This document shows, in pieces, positions 6,030 through 11,189 of a DNA stretch of 11,461 bases. The notes under the pieces are model-generated. The model did no database searches, was not told the origin of the DNA, and saw only the letters and a list, made by a program, of their open reading frames with translations. Position numbers and translations under genes: made by a program. The first letter of the stretch is position 1, and every line of letters begins with the position of its first letter. The DNA is taken from NCBI GenBank assembly GCA_025353985.1, contig JANXNT010000969.1, positions 1 to 11,461 on the forward strand. Direction: 5' to 3'. The stretch comes from Limnoglobus sp. Its GTDB lineage: Bacteria; Planctomycetota; Planctomycetia; Gemmatales; Gemmataceae.

Positions 6030-6395
6030 CTATTTGGCAACGGCTGCGGGCTTGGCTGCGTATTTTGCGTTGGCCTTCGACAAGCTACGGAGCGTGACTC
6101 CGCTCTTCTTCGAGACGAGGACTTTCGAGCCGTCTTCGAGATACTTGATCCCGACGCGGGTCGCTTTATTCGTCGATGGGTCGATCAGCGCGACGTTCGA
6201 CAGGGCGATAGGCATCTCTTTCGAGAGGCGTCCGCCTTGCGGGTTGCCGCGCGATGGCTTCAGGTGCTTATAGACCCGGTTCATGCCTTCGACGACGACT
6301 TTGCCCTTTTCCGTAAGGAGGCGCACGACCTTGCCGCGCTTGCCCTTGTCGTCTCCCGCGAGCACTTCCACGATATCGTCTTTGCGAATGTACAT
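6030..6395 (-). CDS. rplX: Large-subunit ribosomal protein uL24
   Basis: uL24 is an assembly initiator that binds domain I of 23S rRNA near the exit tunnel. The KOW motif is at the N-terminus (DDIVEVLAGDDKGKRGKVVRLL, 6-27), followed by VVVEGMNRVYKHLKP (33-47), the GGRLSKEMPIALSNVALIDP strand region (54-73) and RVGIKYLEDGSKVLVSKKSG (80-99). Length is 121 aa against about 100-105 usual, owing to a basic, Ala-rich tail (KANAKYAAKPAAVAK, 107-121). ATG 6395 has AGGA 8 bases upstream. The gap to rplN is 63 nt and to rplE 113 nt. Confidence 0.96.
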   Translation of the reverse strand: MYIRKDDIVEVLAGDDKGKRGKVVRLLTEKGKVVVEGMNRVYKHLKPSRGNPQGGRLSKEMPIALSNVALIDPSTNKATRVGIKYLEDGSKVLVSKKSGVTLRSLSKANAKYAAKPAAVAK

Positions 6396-6436
6396 TGCTA
6401 TCGTCCTATGTCGCTCGAAGTCGCGGTTGGCGTCCT

Positions 6437-6453
6437 CGAGAGCGAAACTCTCG
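6437..6453 (-). promoter_or_regulatory. Hairpin just after the rplN stop
   Basis: CGAGAG-TTTCG-CTCTCG forms a perfect 6-bp stem with a five-base loop, beginning about 5 bases after the rplN stop codon and before the rplX Shine-Dalgarno. There is no T run. It could be an RNA-stability or processing element between rplN and rplX; chance occurrence is possible. Confidence 0.3.
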
Positions 6454-6458
6454 TCGGG

Positions 6459-6824
6459 TTAGACCACTTCGGCAGCGAGGCTGAGAATCTTGCTGAACTG
6501 CCCACGAAGTTCGCGGGGGACGGCACCGAAAATCCGGGTACCGCGGGGGTTGTCGTCGTTATCCACGAGGACGAGCGCGTTGCGGTCGAACCGCACGTAG
6601 CTGCCGTCTTCGCGACGGGTAGCAACGCGGGTGCGAACGATCACTCCGCGAATAACGTCGCCGGGCTTGACTTCGCCACCGGGGAGCGCCTTCTTGACGC
6701 TGGCCTTGATGATGTCGCCGAGGTACGCGACGCGGCGCTTCGAGCCACCGAGTACTTGAATACACATCACTTCCTTGGCACCGGTGTTATCGGCGACGTC
6801 GAGGAAGGTATACATCTGAATCAT
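6459..6824 (-). CDS. rplN: Large-subunit ribosomal protein uL14
   Basis: uL14 sits at the subunit interface and is the first gene of the classical spc operon. It is colinear with the family from end to end: MIQMYTFLDVADNTGAKEVMCIQVLGGS (1-28), GDIIKASVKKALPGGEVKPGDVIRGVIVRT (36-65), RRDGS-like RREDGSYVRFDRNALVLVDN (70-89) and the end GTRIFGAVPRELRGQFSKILSLAAEVV. At 121 aa it is of normal length, with no tail, unlike many of its neighbours. The Shine-Dalgarno is weak (GAG about 9 bases before ATG 6824). It follows rpsQ by 43 nt with no room for a clear separate spc promoter. Confidence 0.98.
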   Translation of the reverse strand: MIQMYTFLDVADNTGAKEVMCIQVLGGSKRRVAYLGDIIKASVKKALPGGEVKPGDVIRGVIVRTRVATRREDGSYVRFDRNALVLVDNDDNPRGTRIFGAVPRELRGQFSKILSLAAEVV

Positions 6825-6867
6825 GGCAACGTTCTCGTGTGGGCTATCGCCCGCTATTCGTGCGTAA

Positions 6868-7245
6868 TTACTTCTTGGCTGCGGGTGTCATGGCGGGGGC
6901 GGCTGCGGGAACGGCACTCCCCGCGACGGCACCTTCGAGGCCTGCGAGCGTTCGGCTCGGGGCTTTGGTCACGATTCGGACGAGGTTCCAGCGCTTCGTC
7001 TTCGACAGTGGGCGAGATTCGACGATCTCCACCGTGTCGCCGAGGTGCGACTCATTGGCTTCATCGTGAACGTAACAAACCGTTCGCTTCTTCATGAACT
7101 TGCCGTACTTCGGGTGCTGGACCCGGCGCGACAGTTCGACGCGGCGGGACTTATTCATCTTGTCGCGCGTTACGACGCCGGTCAGGGTACGCGGTCCGGT
7201 ACCGGTCGACTTTGGTTCGGCTGCAACAGTGGTCACGTCAGACAT
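6868..7245 (-). CDS. rpsQ: Small-subunit ribosomal protein uS17 with N- and C-terminal extensions
   Basis: uS17 is a primary 16S rRNA binder with an OB fold. The core covers residues 19-92: LTGVVTRDKMNKSRRVELSR (21-40), HPKYGKFMKKRTVCYVHDE (44-62), GDTVEIVESRPLSKTKRWNLVRIV (69-92). The family is about 80-90 aa; this protein is 125, with an 18-residue polar leader and a 33-residue Ala/Pro tail ending AMTPAAKK. ATG 7245 lies 3 bases after the rpmC stop and its AAGGGG Shine-Dalgarno is inside the last codons of rpmC, so translation is coupled. Confidence 0.97.
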   Translation of the reverse strand: MSDVTTVAAEPKSTGTGPRTLTGVVTRDKMNKSRRVELSRRVQHPKYGKFMKKRTVCYVHDEANESHLGDTVEIVESRPLSKTKRWNLVRIVTKAPSRTLAGLEGAVAGSAVPAAAPAMTPAAKK

Positions 7246-7248
7246 GCG

Positions 7249-7632
7249 TTACTTCCCCTTGGCGGCCGTTTTGGCGGCGGCCTTCGCGTTGAGTTCGGCT
7301 CGTTGGGTTTGGATGGCGGTGAGACGAATTACGACGCGACGGGCTTTACGGCGACCGAGGAATGCTTTGCCGGGGGACGTCTCGTTGATGTTCGCTAAGG
7401 CGAGATTCGCTTCGATGGCGGCATCGACCAGAGCGGCTTCGACCTTCAGTTCGCGACCGCGTTGTTCGGTCTTGAGTCGTGCGATATCGCGACGGGCTTT
7501 GCGAATTTCGCTCGGCGTCTCGAGGCGATCCGTAGCCGATTGGAAGCGCAAGTTGAACAGGTGCTTCTCGGAATCTTTGAGGGTCAGCGCGAGTTGCTCG
7601 TCGCTTTCCTTACGAATATCGGCAGGCTTCAT
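7249..7632 (-). CDS. rpmC: Large-subunit ribosomal protein uL29, double-length
   Basis: uL29 is a small helical hairpin at the polypeptide exit tunnel and part of the docking site for SRP and trigger factor. Residues 1-60 match the family well: MKPADIRKESDEQL (1-14), KHLFNLRFQSATDRLETPSEIRKARRDIARLKTEQRGRE (23-61). The family usually ends near 65 aa; here the frame continues to 127. The extra half has ETSPGKAFLGRRKARRVVIRLTAIQTQRAE (84-113), in which RKARRxxxRL resembles the second helix of the first half, then an Ala/Lys tail (KAAAKTAAKGK). I chose ATG 7632 because GGGAG lies 8 bases upstream; the longer frame begins at a TTG (7647) that overlaps this site. rpsQ follows by 3 nt. Confidence 0.95.
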   Translation of the reverse strand: MKPADIRKESDEQLALTLKDSEKHLFNLRFQSATDRLETPSEIRKARRDIARLKTEQRGRELKVEAALVDAAIEANLALANINETSPGKAFLGRRKARRVVIRLTAIQTQRAELNAKAAAKTAAKGK

Positions 7633-7640
7633 GAACTCGT

Positions 7641-7645
7641 CTCCC
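7641..7645 (-). promoter_or_regulatory. Shine-Dalgarno deciding the rpmC start
   Basis: GGGAG on the minus strand, 8 bases before ATG 7632. It selects the MKPADIRKES start and rules against the in-frame TTG at 7647. Confidence 0.7.
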
Positions 7646-7755
7646 AACCCTCATCGTACCGTGCCTCGGTCGAATCTTGCGATCCGAAGCATTACACAAG
7701 AGGTTATCCCGACATACGCCGGGGGGTTGTGTGAAAAACTCAGTATGTCAAACGA

Positions 7756-7771
7756 TGATCGCGAACGATCA
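7756..7771 (-). promoter_or_regulatory. TTCG-loop hairpin spanning the rplP stop codon
   Basis: TGATCG-TTCG-CGATCA is a perfect 6-bp stem with a UUCG tetraloop whose first three bases are the rplP TGA stop. Two further elements lie in the 136-nt rplP-rpmC gap: a GTTTTT run about 20 bases downstream, and a second small hairpin CCCGGC-GTAT-GTCGGG. The hairpin could protect or process the transcript; it is too far from the T run to be a standard terminator. Confidence 0.35.
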
Positions 7772-8227
7772 AATACTCGGCCGGCGTGCGACAAAGCGGC
7801 ACTTGAACGGCATCTTGTAGGCAACGCGTGCCAGGCAGTCTCGAGCTGCGGCTTCGGGAAGCCCGCCGACTTCGAACAGAATATGGCCAGCCTTCACGAC
7901 GGCGGCCCAATATTCCGGTTCGCCCTTGCCCTTACCCATACGGGTTTCGGCAGGGATAGAAGTCACGGACTTGTGCGGGAAAACGCGGATGTAGTATCGA
8001 CCTTCGGCCGATACGAACCGGGTCACCGTCACGCGGCCAGACTCGATCGATTCGGCCGAGAGCCAACCGCCTTCGAGAGCTTGCAGACCGTAATCACCGT
8101 AGGCAACATAGTTGCCGCGGTGCGCGTTGCCTTTAATGGCACCGCTATACTTGATCTGCGCGAGCTTACCCCTTGCGACGCCGCGTTGGTTTTTTCTGAA
8201 CTTGACTCGCTTGGGCATCAGTGACAT
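7769..8227 (-). CDS. rplP: Large-subunit ribosomal protein uL16
   Basis: uL16 is a late-assembly protein that shapes the A-site finger region and contacts tRNA. Marks: MPKRVKFRKNQRG (4-16), GDYGLQALEGGWLSAESIESGRVTVTRF (44-71), YYIRVFPHKSVTSIPAETRMGKGKGEPEYWAAVV (78-111), AGHILFEVGGLPEAAARD (113-130) and PFKCRFV. Length is 152 aa against about 137-144; roughly 10 extra residues lie between RGVARG and AHRGNYVAYG (about 20-37). ATG 8227 has GGAGAG 7 bases upstream; an inner ATG at 8218 gives the textbook MPKR start but is 16 bases from that site. The first 20 codons overlap the rpsC 3' end out of frame. Confidence 0.96.
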   Translation of the reverse strand: MSLMPKRVKFRKNQRGVARGKLAQIKYSGAIKGNAHRGNYVAYGDYGLQALEGGWLSAESIESGRVTVTRFVSAEGRYYIRVFPHKSVTSIPAETRMGKGKGEPEYWAAVVKAGHILFEVGGLPEAAARDCLARVAYKMPFKCRFVARRPSI

Positions 8228-8891
8228 CGTTGATCTCTCCAGTCAAGAAGTCGCCGTTATTGACCCAGACTTTTATGCCAATGTTGCCTTGAGGGGTCAC
8301 GGCCTCGGTAAATCCGTAATCGATCTTGCAGCGGATGGTCGACAGCGGCACGCTGCCATCCATCCCCTTTTCGCATCTCGCCATTTCCGCCCCGCCGAGT
8401 CGGCCGGACAGTTGGACCTTGATGCCTTTGGCTCCGTTTTCCATCGCCCGGCCGATCGCGTTCTTGATCGTCCGGCGGAAACTCGTACGCTTCTCTAACT
8501 GCTCGGCGATATCGTGAGCAATGATCTGCGGATCGATTTCCGGTCGCGTAATTTCAATCGTCTTGATTTCGATATGCCGACGAATGAGCTTCTCGAGCGC
8601 CTTCGTCAACTTATCGATCTTCTCGCCCTTCTTGCCGATGATCGCCCCGACGCGGCTCGAATAGACGTTGATCGTCACTCGTTCGCGGGTCCGCTCGATG
8701 CGGATATCAGAAATCATCGGACGCTGTTCTTTGCGTTCTTTGCTGCGCGAGAGATACTTCGGGATGAACAAGCGAATTCTCTGATCTTCGACGAGAAGTT
8801 CGGAGAAGTCGTGTTTGCCCGCGTACCATGCACTGCGCCAAGGCGTCATGACGCCTACGCGGAAACCGGTCGGTCGGACTTTCTGGCCCAT
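8166..8891 (-). CDS. rpsC: Small-subunit ribosomal protein uS3
   Basis: uS3 lines the mRNA entry site of the 30S subunit and shares the ribosomal helicase function with uS4 and uS5. It starts MGQKVRPTGFRVGVMTPWRSAWYAG (1-25). The type-2 KH domain holds SSRVGAIIGKKGEKIDKL (78-95), with the GKKG loop at 86-89. The C-terminal domain shows FRRTIKNAIGRAMENGAKGIKVQLSGRLGGAEMAR, the family signature, and IGIKVWVNNGD. At 241 aa the length is normal. The final 20 residues (DVTDAQASQVQKKPTRRRKG) are encoded across the start of rplP. The start ATG 8891 lies 98 nt after the rplV stop. Confidence 0.97.
   Translation of the reverse strand: MGQKVRPTGFRVGVMTPWRSAWYAGKHDFSELLVEDQRIRLFIPKYLSRSKERKEQRPMISDIRIERTRERVTINVYSSRVGAIIGKKGEKIDKLTKALEKLIRRHIEIKTIEITRPEIDPQIIAHDIAEQLEKRTSFRRTIKNAIGRAMENGAKGIKVQLSGRLGGAEMARCEKGMDGSVPLSTIRCKIDYGFTEAVTPQGNIGIKVWVNNGDFLTGEINDVTDAQASQVQKKPTRRRKG
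8235..8240 (-). promoter_or_regulatory. Shine-Dalgarno of rplP inside the rpsC coding region
   Basis: GGAGAG on the minus strand, 7 bases before ATG 8227 and within rpsC codons. It favours initiation at 8227 over the inner ATG 8218 and places the start of rplP 62 bases inside rpsC. Confidence 0.65.
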
Positions 8892-8989
8892 TCTGATTCC
8901 TCATCGTGCGAACGGCAAGAACCGTCGCGTCGTCTGGGTGGTCCCTATAAACAAGCTCGGAGACCAGCCCCGCGAGCCAATGAATTTAT

Positions 8990-9373
8990 TTAGCTCTTTG
9001 CAACTTCCGTCGTGGTTTCTTCGGCTTCCGTTGCGTCGTCTTCTGGCTCCATCACGGTCACGTGAATGTGCGCCAGACGCTTGAAGATCGAGAATGCGGT
9101 GCCACGGGCACGCGGCTGAATCCGCTTGTACATCGGGCCATCGTCGATCCGGCATTCGGAAATCACGAGGTCTTCGACGTTGCGGCAGCCTCGGTCTTCC
9201 GCGTTTCCGACTGCACTCTTGATGACGGCTTCGATGAGCCGGGCACCGCGGTTCGGTCGGAACTTCAGTTGCTCGAGTGCGACGTCCACATTCAACCCGC
9301 GAACGAGTTGAGAGAACGGCCGCATCTTGCGTGCGGTGACGTCGGCAAATCGGTGTATGGCTTTGTACTTCAT
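8990..9373 (-). CDS. rplV: Large-subunit ribosomal protein uL22 with acidic tail
   Basis: uL22 touches all 23S domains and its long beta hairpin lines the exit tunnel. Marks: MKYKAIHRFADVTARKMRPFSQLVRGLNVDVALEQLKF (1-38), RGARLIEAVIKSAVGNAEDR (42-61), the tunnel hairpin and signature RIDDGPMYKRIQPRARGTAFSIFKRLAHIHVTV (75-107). The family normally ends here at about 110 aa; this protein continues with an acidic Glu/Thr tail (MEPEDDATEAEETTTEVAKS, 108-127), opposite in charge to the tails of its neighbours. There is no clear Shine-Dalgarno before ATG 9373, so initiation may rely on coupling to rpsS 59 nt upstream. Confidence 0.96.
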   Translation of the reverse strand: MKYKAIHRFADVTARKMRPFSQLVRGLNVDVALEQLKFRPNRGARLIEAVIKSAVGNAEDRGCRNVEDLVISECRIDDGPMYKRIQPRARGTAFSIFKRLAHIHVTVMEPEDDATEAEETTTEVAKS

Positions 9374-9432
9374 AACTTTGCTACTGATCGTGTGCTTGCG
9401 GTACGCGGGTCGGTCAACTGGGTAACGACGGG

Positions 9433-9711
9433 TTACTTACCGGGTGCCGCCTTCGCTTTGCCACCGCCGTGGCCCTTGAACGTTCGCGTTTGCGAGAACT
9501 CGCCGAGCTTGTGCCCGACCATGTCTTCGGTCACATAGACTTTTAAGTACGATCGGCCGTTGTGGACGAGGAACGTCGACCCGATGAACTCGGGAACGAT
9601 CGTGCAGTCGCGTGCCCAAGTCTTAATCGGTTCGCGATTTTGACCTTGCTTCACAACTTTGGCGAAGAGTCGTACATCGATGTACGGACCTTTTTTCAGC
9701 GACCGACTCAT
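9433..9711 (-). CDS. rpsS: Small-subunit ribosomal protein uS19
   Basis: uS19 lies in the 30S head next to uS13, near the A-site tRNA. The protein is colinear with the family and exactly 92 aa: MSRSLKKGPYIDVRLFAKV (1-19), IKTWARDCTIVPEFIGSTFLVHNGRSY and the signature KVYVTEDMVGHKLGEFSQTRTFKGH. It ends in a basic GGGKAKAAPGK. The open frame extends upstream to a GTG at 9747, but ATG 9711 has GGGAG at 7 bases and the standard start. It follows rplB after a 125-nt gap that is AT-rich and contains a small ACTGG-CACG-CCAGT hairpin (9746-9759) but no promoter I would defend. Confidence 0.97.
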   Translation of the reverse strand: MSRSLKKGPYIDVRLFAKVVKQGQNREPIKTWARDCTIVPEFIGSTFLVHNGRSYLKVYVTEDMVGHKLGEFSQTRTFKGHGGGKAKAAPGK

Positions 9712-9718
9712 CCCCAGT

Positions 9719-9723
9719 CTCCC
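9719..9723 (-). promoter_or_regulatory. Shine-Dalgarno deciding the rpsS start
   Basis: GGGAG on the minus strand, 7 bases before ATG 9711, which yields a uS19 of standard length and rules against the GTG at 9747. Confidence 0.7.
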
Positions 9724-9836
9724 ACGACAACTGTGATCCGCTACCACTGGCGTGCCAGTATCGAACGGATTAATGTAGAAACACTGTCACAATGTGGCCA
9801 GGAATTCTCAATTGAAGACCTGGGTACCACGAATGA

Positions 9837-10700
9837 TTAGCTACTCTTCTGGAACGGGCCAGCAGGTCGGCGACGAACGATGGCTTTGTTCGAGGGCTTC
9901 CGCTTATCGCGGGTCTTGCCACCCTTGGCCAGCACACCACTCGGCGATGTCGGATGGCGTCCACCCTTCGAACGACCTTCGCCCCCACCCATCGGGTGGT
10001 CGACCGGGTTCTGCGACGTACCGCGTTGATGTGGCTTGCGGCCTAACCAACGCTTACGACCGGCTTTACCCAGGCTGACGTTCATGTGGTCGGGGTTCGA
10101 CACGCTGCCCATCGTCGCTCGGCACTTGTCGGACACGCGGCGGACTTCTCCGCTCGGCATCGTAATGAGTGCCAAACCTTTATCGCGGGCACCGAGGACG
10201 GCCGCACAACCTGCGGACCGACAAACCTGACCGCCCTTACCGGGCATCAGTTCGATATTGTGGATCGTCATACCGAGCGGAATCTTCGAGAGCGGCATGC
10301 AGTTGCCGATTTTCGGTTCTGCGGTATCGCCCGACATCACCTTGTCGCCAGCCTTGAGGCCGTCGGGAGCAAGGATGTAGGCTTTCGTTTTCGTCTCATC
10401 CGCATACTGAATGAGTGCGATACGTGCGGACCGGCATGGATCGTATTCAACGGTGATGACGGTGGCTTCGATGCCATCCTTCTTCCGCTTGAAGTCGATG
10501 ATGCGGTACATCCGCTTGTGACCGCCACCCCGGAATCGAACGGTCACGATTCCCTGGTTGTTGCGTCCGCCTTTTTTCTTGATCGGCTTCAGCAGGGTCT
10601 TTTCGGGTGCGTTCACGCCGGGATTCGTACACTCGGCGAAGTCCGACACGGAGCCGCCACGGCGGCCTGCGGATGTCGGTTTGTAATACTTGATGCCCAT
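9837..10700 (-). CDS. rplB: Large-subunit ribosomal protein uL2
   Basis: uL2 is among the most conserved large-subunit proteins, needed for subunit joining and close to the peptidyl-transferase centre. Marks: KKKGGRNNQGIVTVRFRGGGHKRMYRIIDF (41-70), YDPCRSARIALIQYADE (86-102), IPLGMTIHNIELMPGKGGQVCRSAG (140-164), and the C-terminal NPVDHPMGGGEGR (231-243). In that loop the bacterial consensus reads AMNPVDHPHGGGEGR; here AM is SQ (229-230) and the second His is Met237, while the His matching E. coli His229 (His235) is kept. At 287 aa it is slightly longer than the usual 273-277. ATG 10700 has GAGAG about 9 bases upstream. Confidence 0.97.
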   Translation of the reverse strand: MGIKYYKPTSAGRRGGSVSDFAECTNPGVNAPEKTLLKPIKKKGGRNNQGIVTVRFRGGGHKRMYRIIDFKRKKDGIEATVITVEYDPCRSARIALIQYADETKTKAYILAPDGLKAGDKVMSGDTAEPKIGNCMPLSKIPLGMTIHNIELMPGKGGQVCRSAGCAAVLGARDKGLALITMPSGEVRRVSDKCRATMGSVSNPDHMNVSLGKAGRKRWLGRKPHQRGTSQNPVDHPMGGGEGRSKGGRHPTSPSGVLAKGGKTRDKRKPSNKAIVRRRPAGPFQKSS

Positions 10701-10712
10701 TGAAATTCGCTC

Positions 10713-10783
10713 TCAGCTATCAGTGGTCAGCTATCAGCTAGAACCGAGTACGCAAGTCGTTGGCCAGATCTACGCTGACCACT
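10713..10783. repeat. CTGATAGCTGA direct repeat with overlapping inverted repeats, rplW-rplB gap
   Basis: The 96-nt gap between rplW and rplB holds two exact 11-base copies of TCAGCTATCAG (plus strand 10713-10723 and 10727-10737), 14 bases apart, and a partial third (TCAGCTA). A perfect 10-base inverted repeat joins AGTGGTCAGC (10722-10731) with GCTGACCACT (10774-10783). A second inverted repeat, CGCAAGT (10751-10757) with ACTTGCG (10781-10787), competes for the same bases at 10781-10783. The motif looks like a fragment of a dispersed intergenic repeat rather than coding sequence; it may also give two alternative RNA folds just upstream of rplB. Confidence 0.6.
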
Positions 10784-10796
10784 TGCGAATCATCCT

Positions 10797-11159
10797 TTAG
10801 AAGAAGTCAATCTTGTCTTCGACGTTCAGCGTGACGATCGCCTTCTTCCAGTCCGACTGTTTGCCGGGCTTTGCTCGTGCGCTCGTCTTCTTGCCTTGTC
10901 GCGTTTGCGTGCGAACTTTTTCGACTCGCACGTTGAACAACTCTTTCACGGCGGCGGCGATCTGCGCTTTGGAGGCGATCGGGTTCACCATGAACGTGTA
11001 CGAGTTATAGCGGGTGCTTTGGTGCGTACCCTTTTCCGTCACCAGTGGCCGAAGCACGATCTGGTACGGGCGGAGTTCGATGCCGGGCGTGCCGTGTTCG
11101 CAGGGCTGGCGCATTTCCAGCTTGCGAACGTATTTCTTCGGCCTTGGTCGCGTTTGCAT
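10797..11159 (-). CDS. rplW: Large-subunit ribosomal protein uL23 with N-terminal extension
   Basis: uL23 sits at the exit of the nascent-chain tunnel and is the main docking point for trigger factor and SRP. The core begins near residue 32: YQIVLRPLVTEKGTHQSTRYNSYTFMVNP (32-60), then KAQIAAAVKELFNVRVEKVRTQTRQGKKTSARAKPGK (64-100) and a C-terminal WKKAIVTLNVEDKIDFF. Total length is 120 aa against about 95-100. The extra residues are a basic N-terminal leader (TRPRPKKYVRKLEMRQ, 3-18). This start is supported by AAGGA 6 bases before ATG 11159; the inner ATG at 11114 has no good site. rplD ends 30 nt upstream. Confidence 0.96.
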   Translation of the reverse strand: MQTRPRPKKYVRKLEMRQPCEHGTPGIELRPYQIVLRPLVTEKGTHQSTRYNSYTFMVNPIASKAQIAAAVKELFNVRVEKVRTQTRQGKKTSARAKPGKQSDWKKAIVTLNVEDKIDFF

Positions 11160-11189
11160 GACTTATCCTTGATTCGCCGATAGAATCGA

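Noticed and set aside
7720..7751. Perfect TTGACA at 7751-7746 in the rplP-rpmC gap as a promoter
   Set aside because: At 15-19 bases downstream there is only C-rich sequence with no -10-like hexamer.
7094..8224. 376-codon plus-strand frame across rplP, rpmC and rpsQ
   Set aside because: It lies antisense to three conserved genes and their gaps; low-complexity Arg/Ser content is typical of a frame shadow.
9712..9836. Promoter for rpsS in the AT-rich rplB-rpsS gap
   Set aside because: TTGAGA and TTGTGA occur, but none has a -10-like partner at acceptable spacing.
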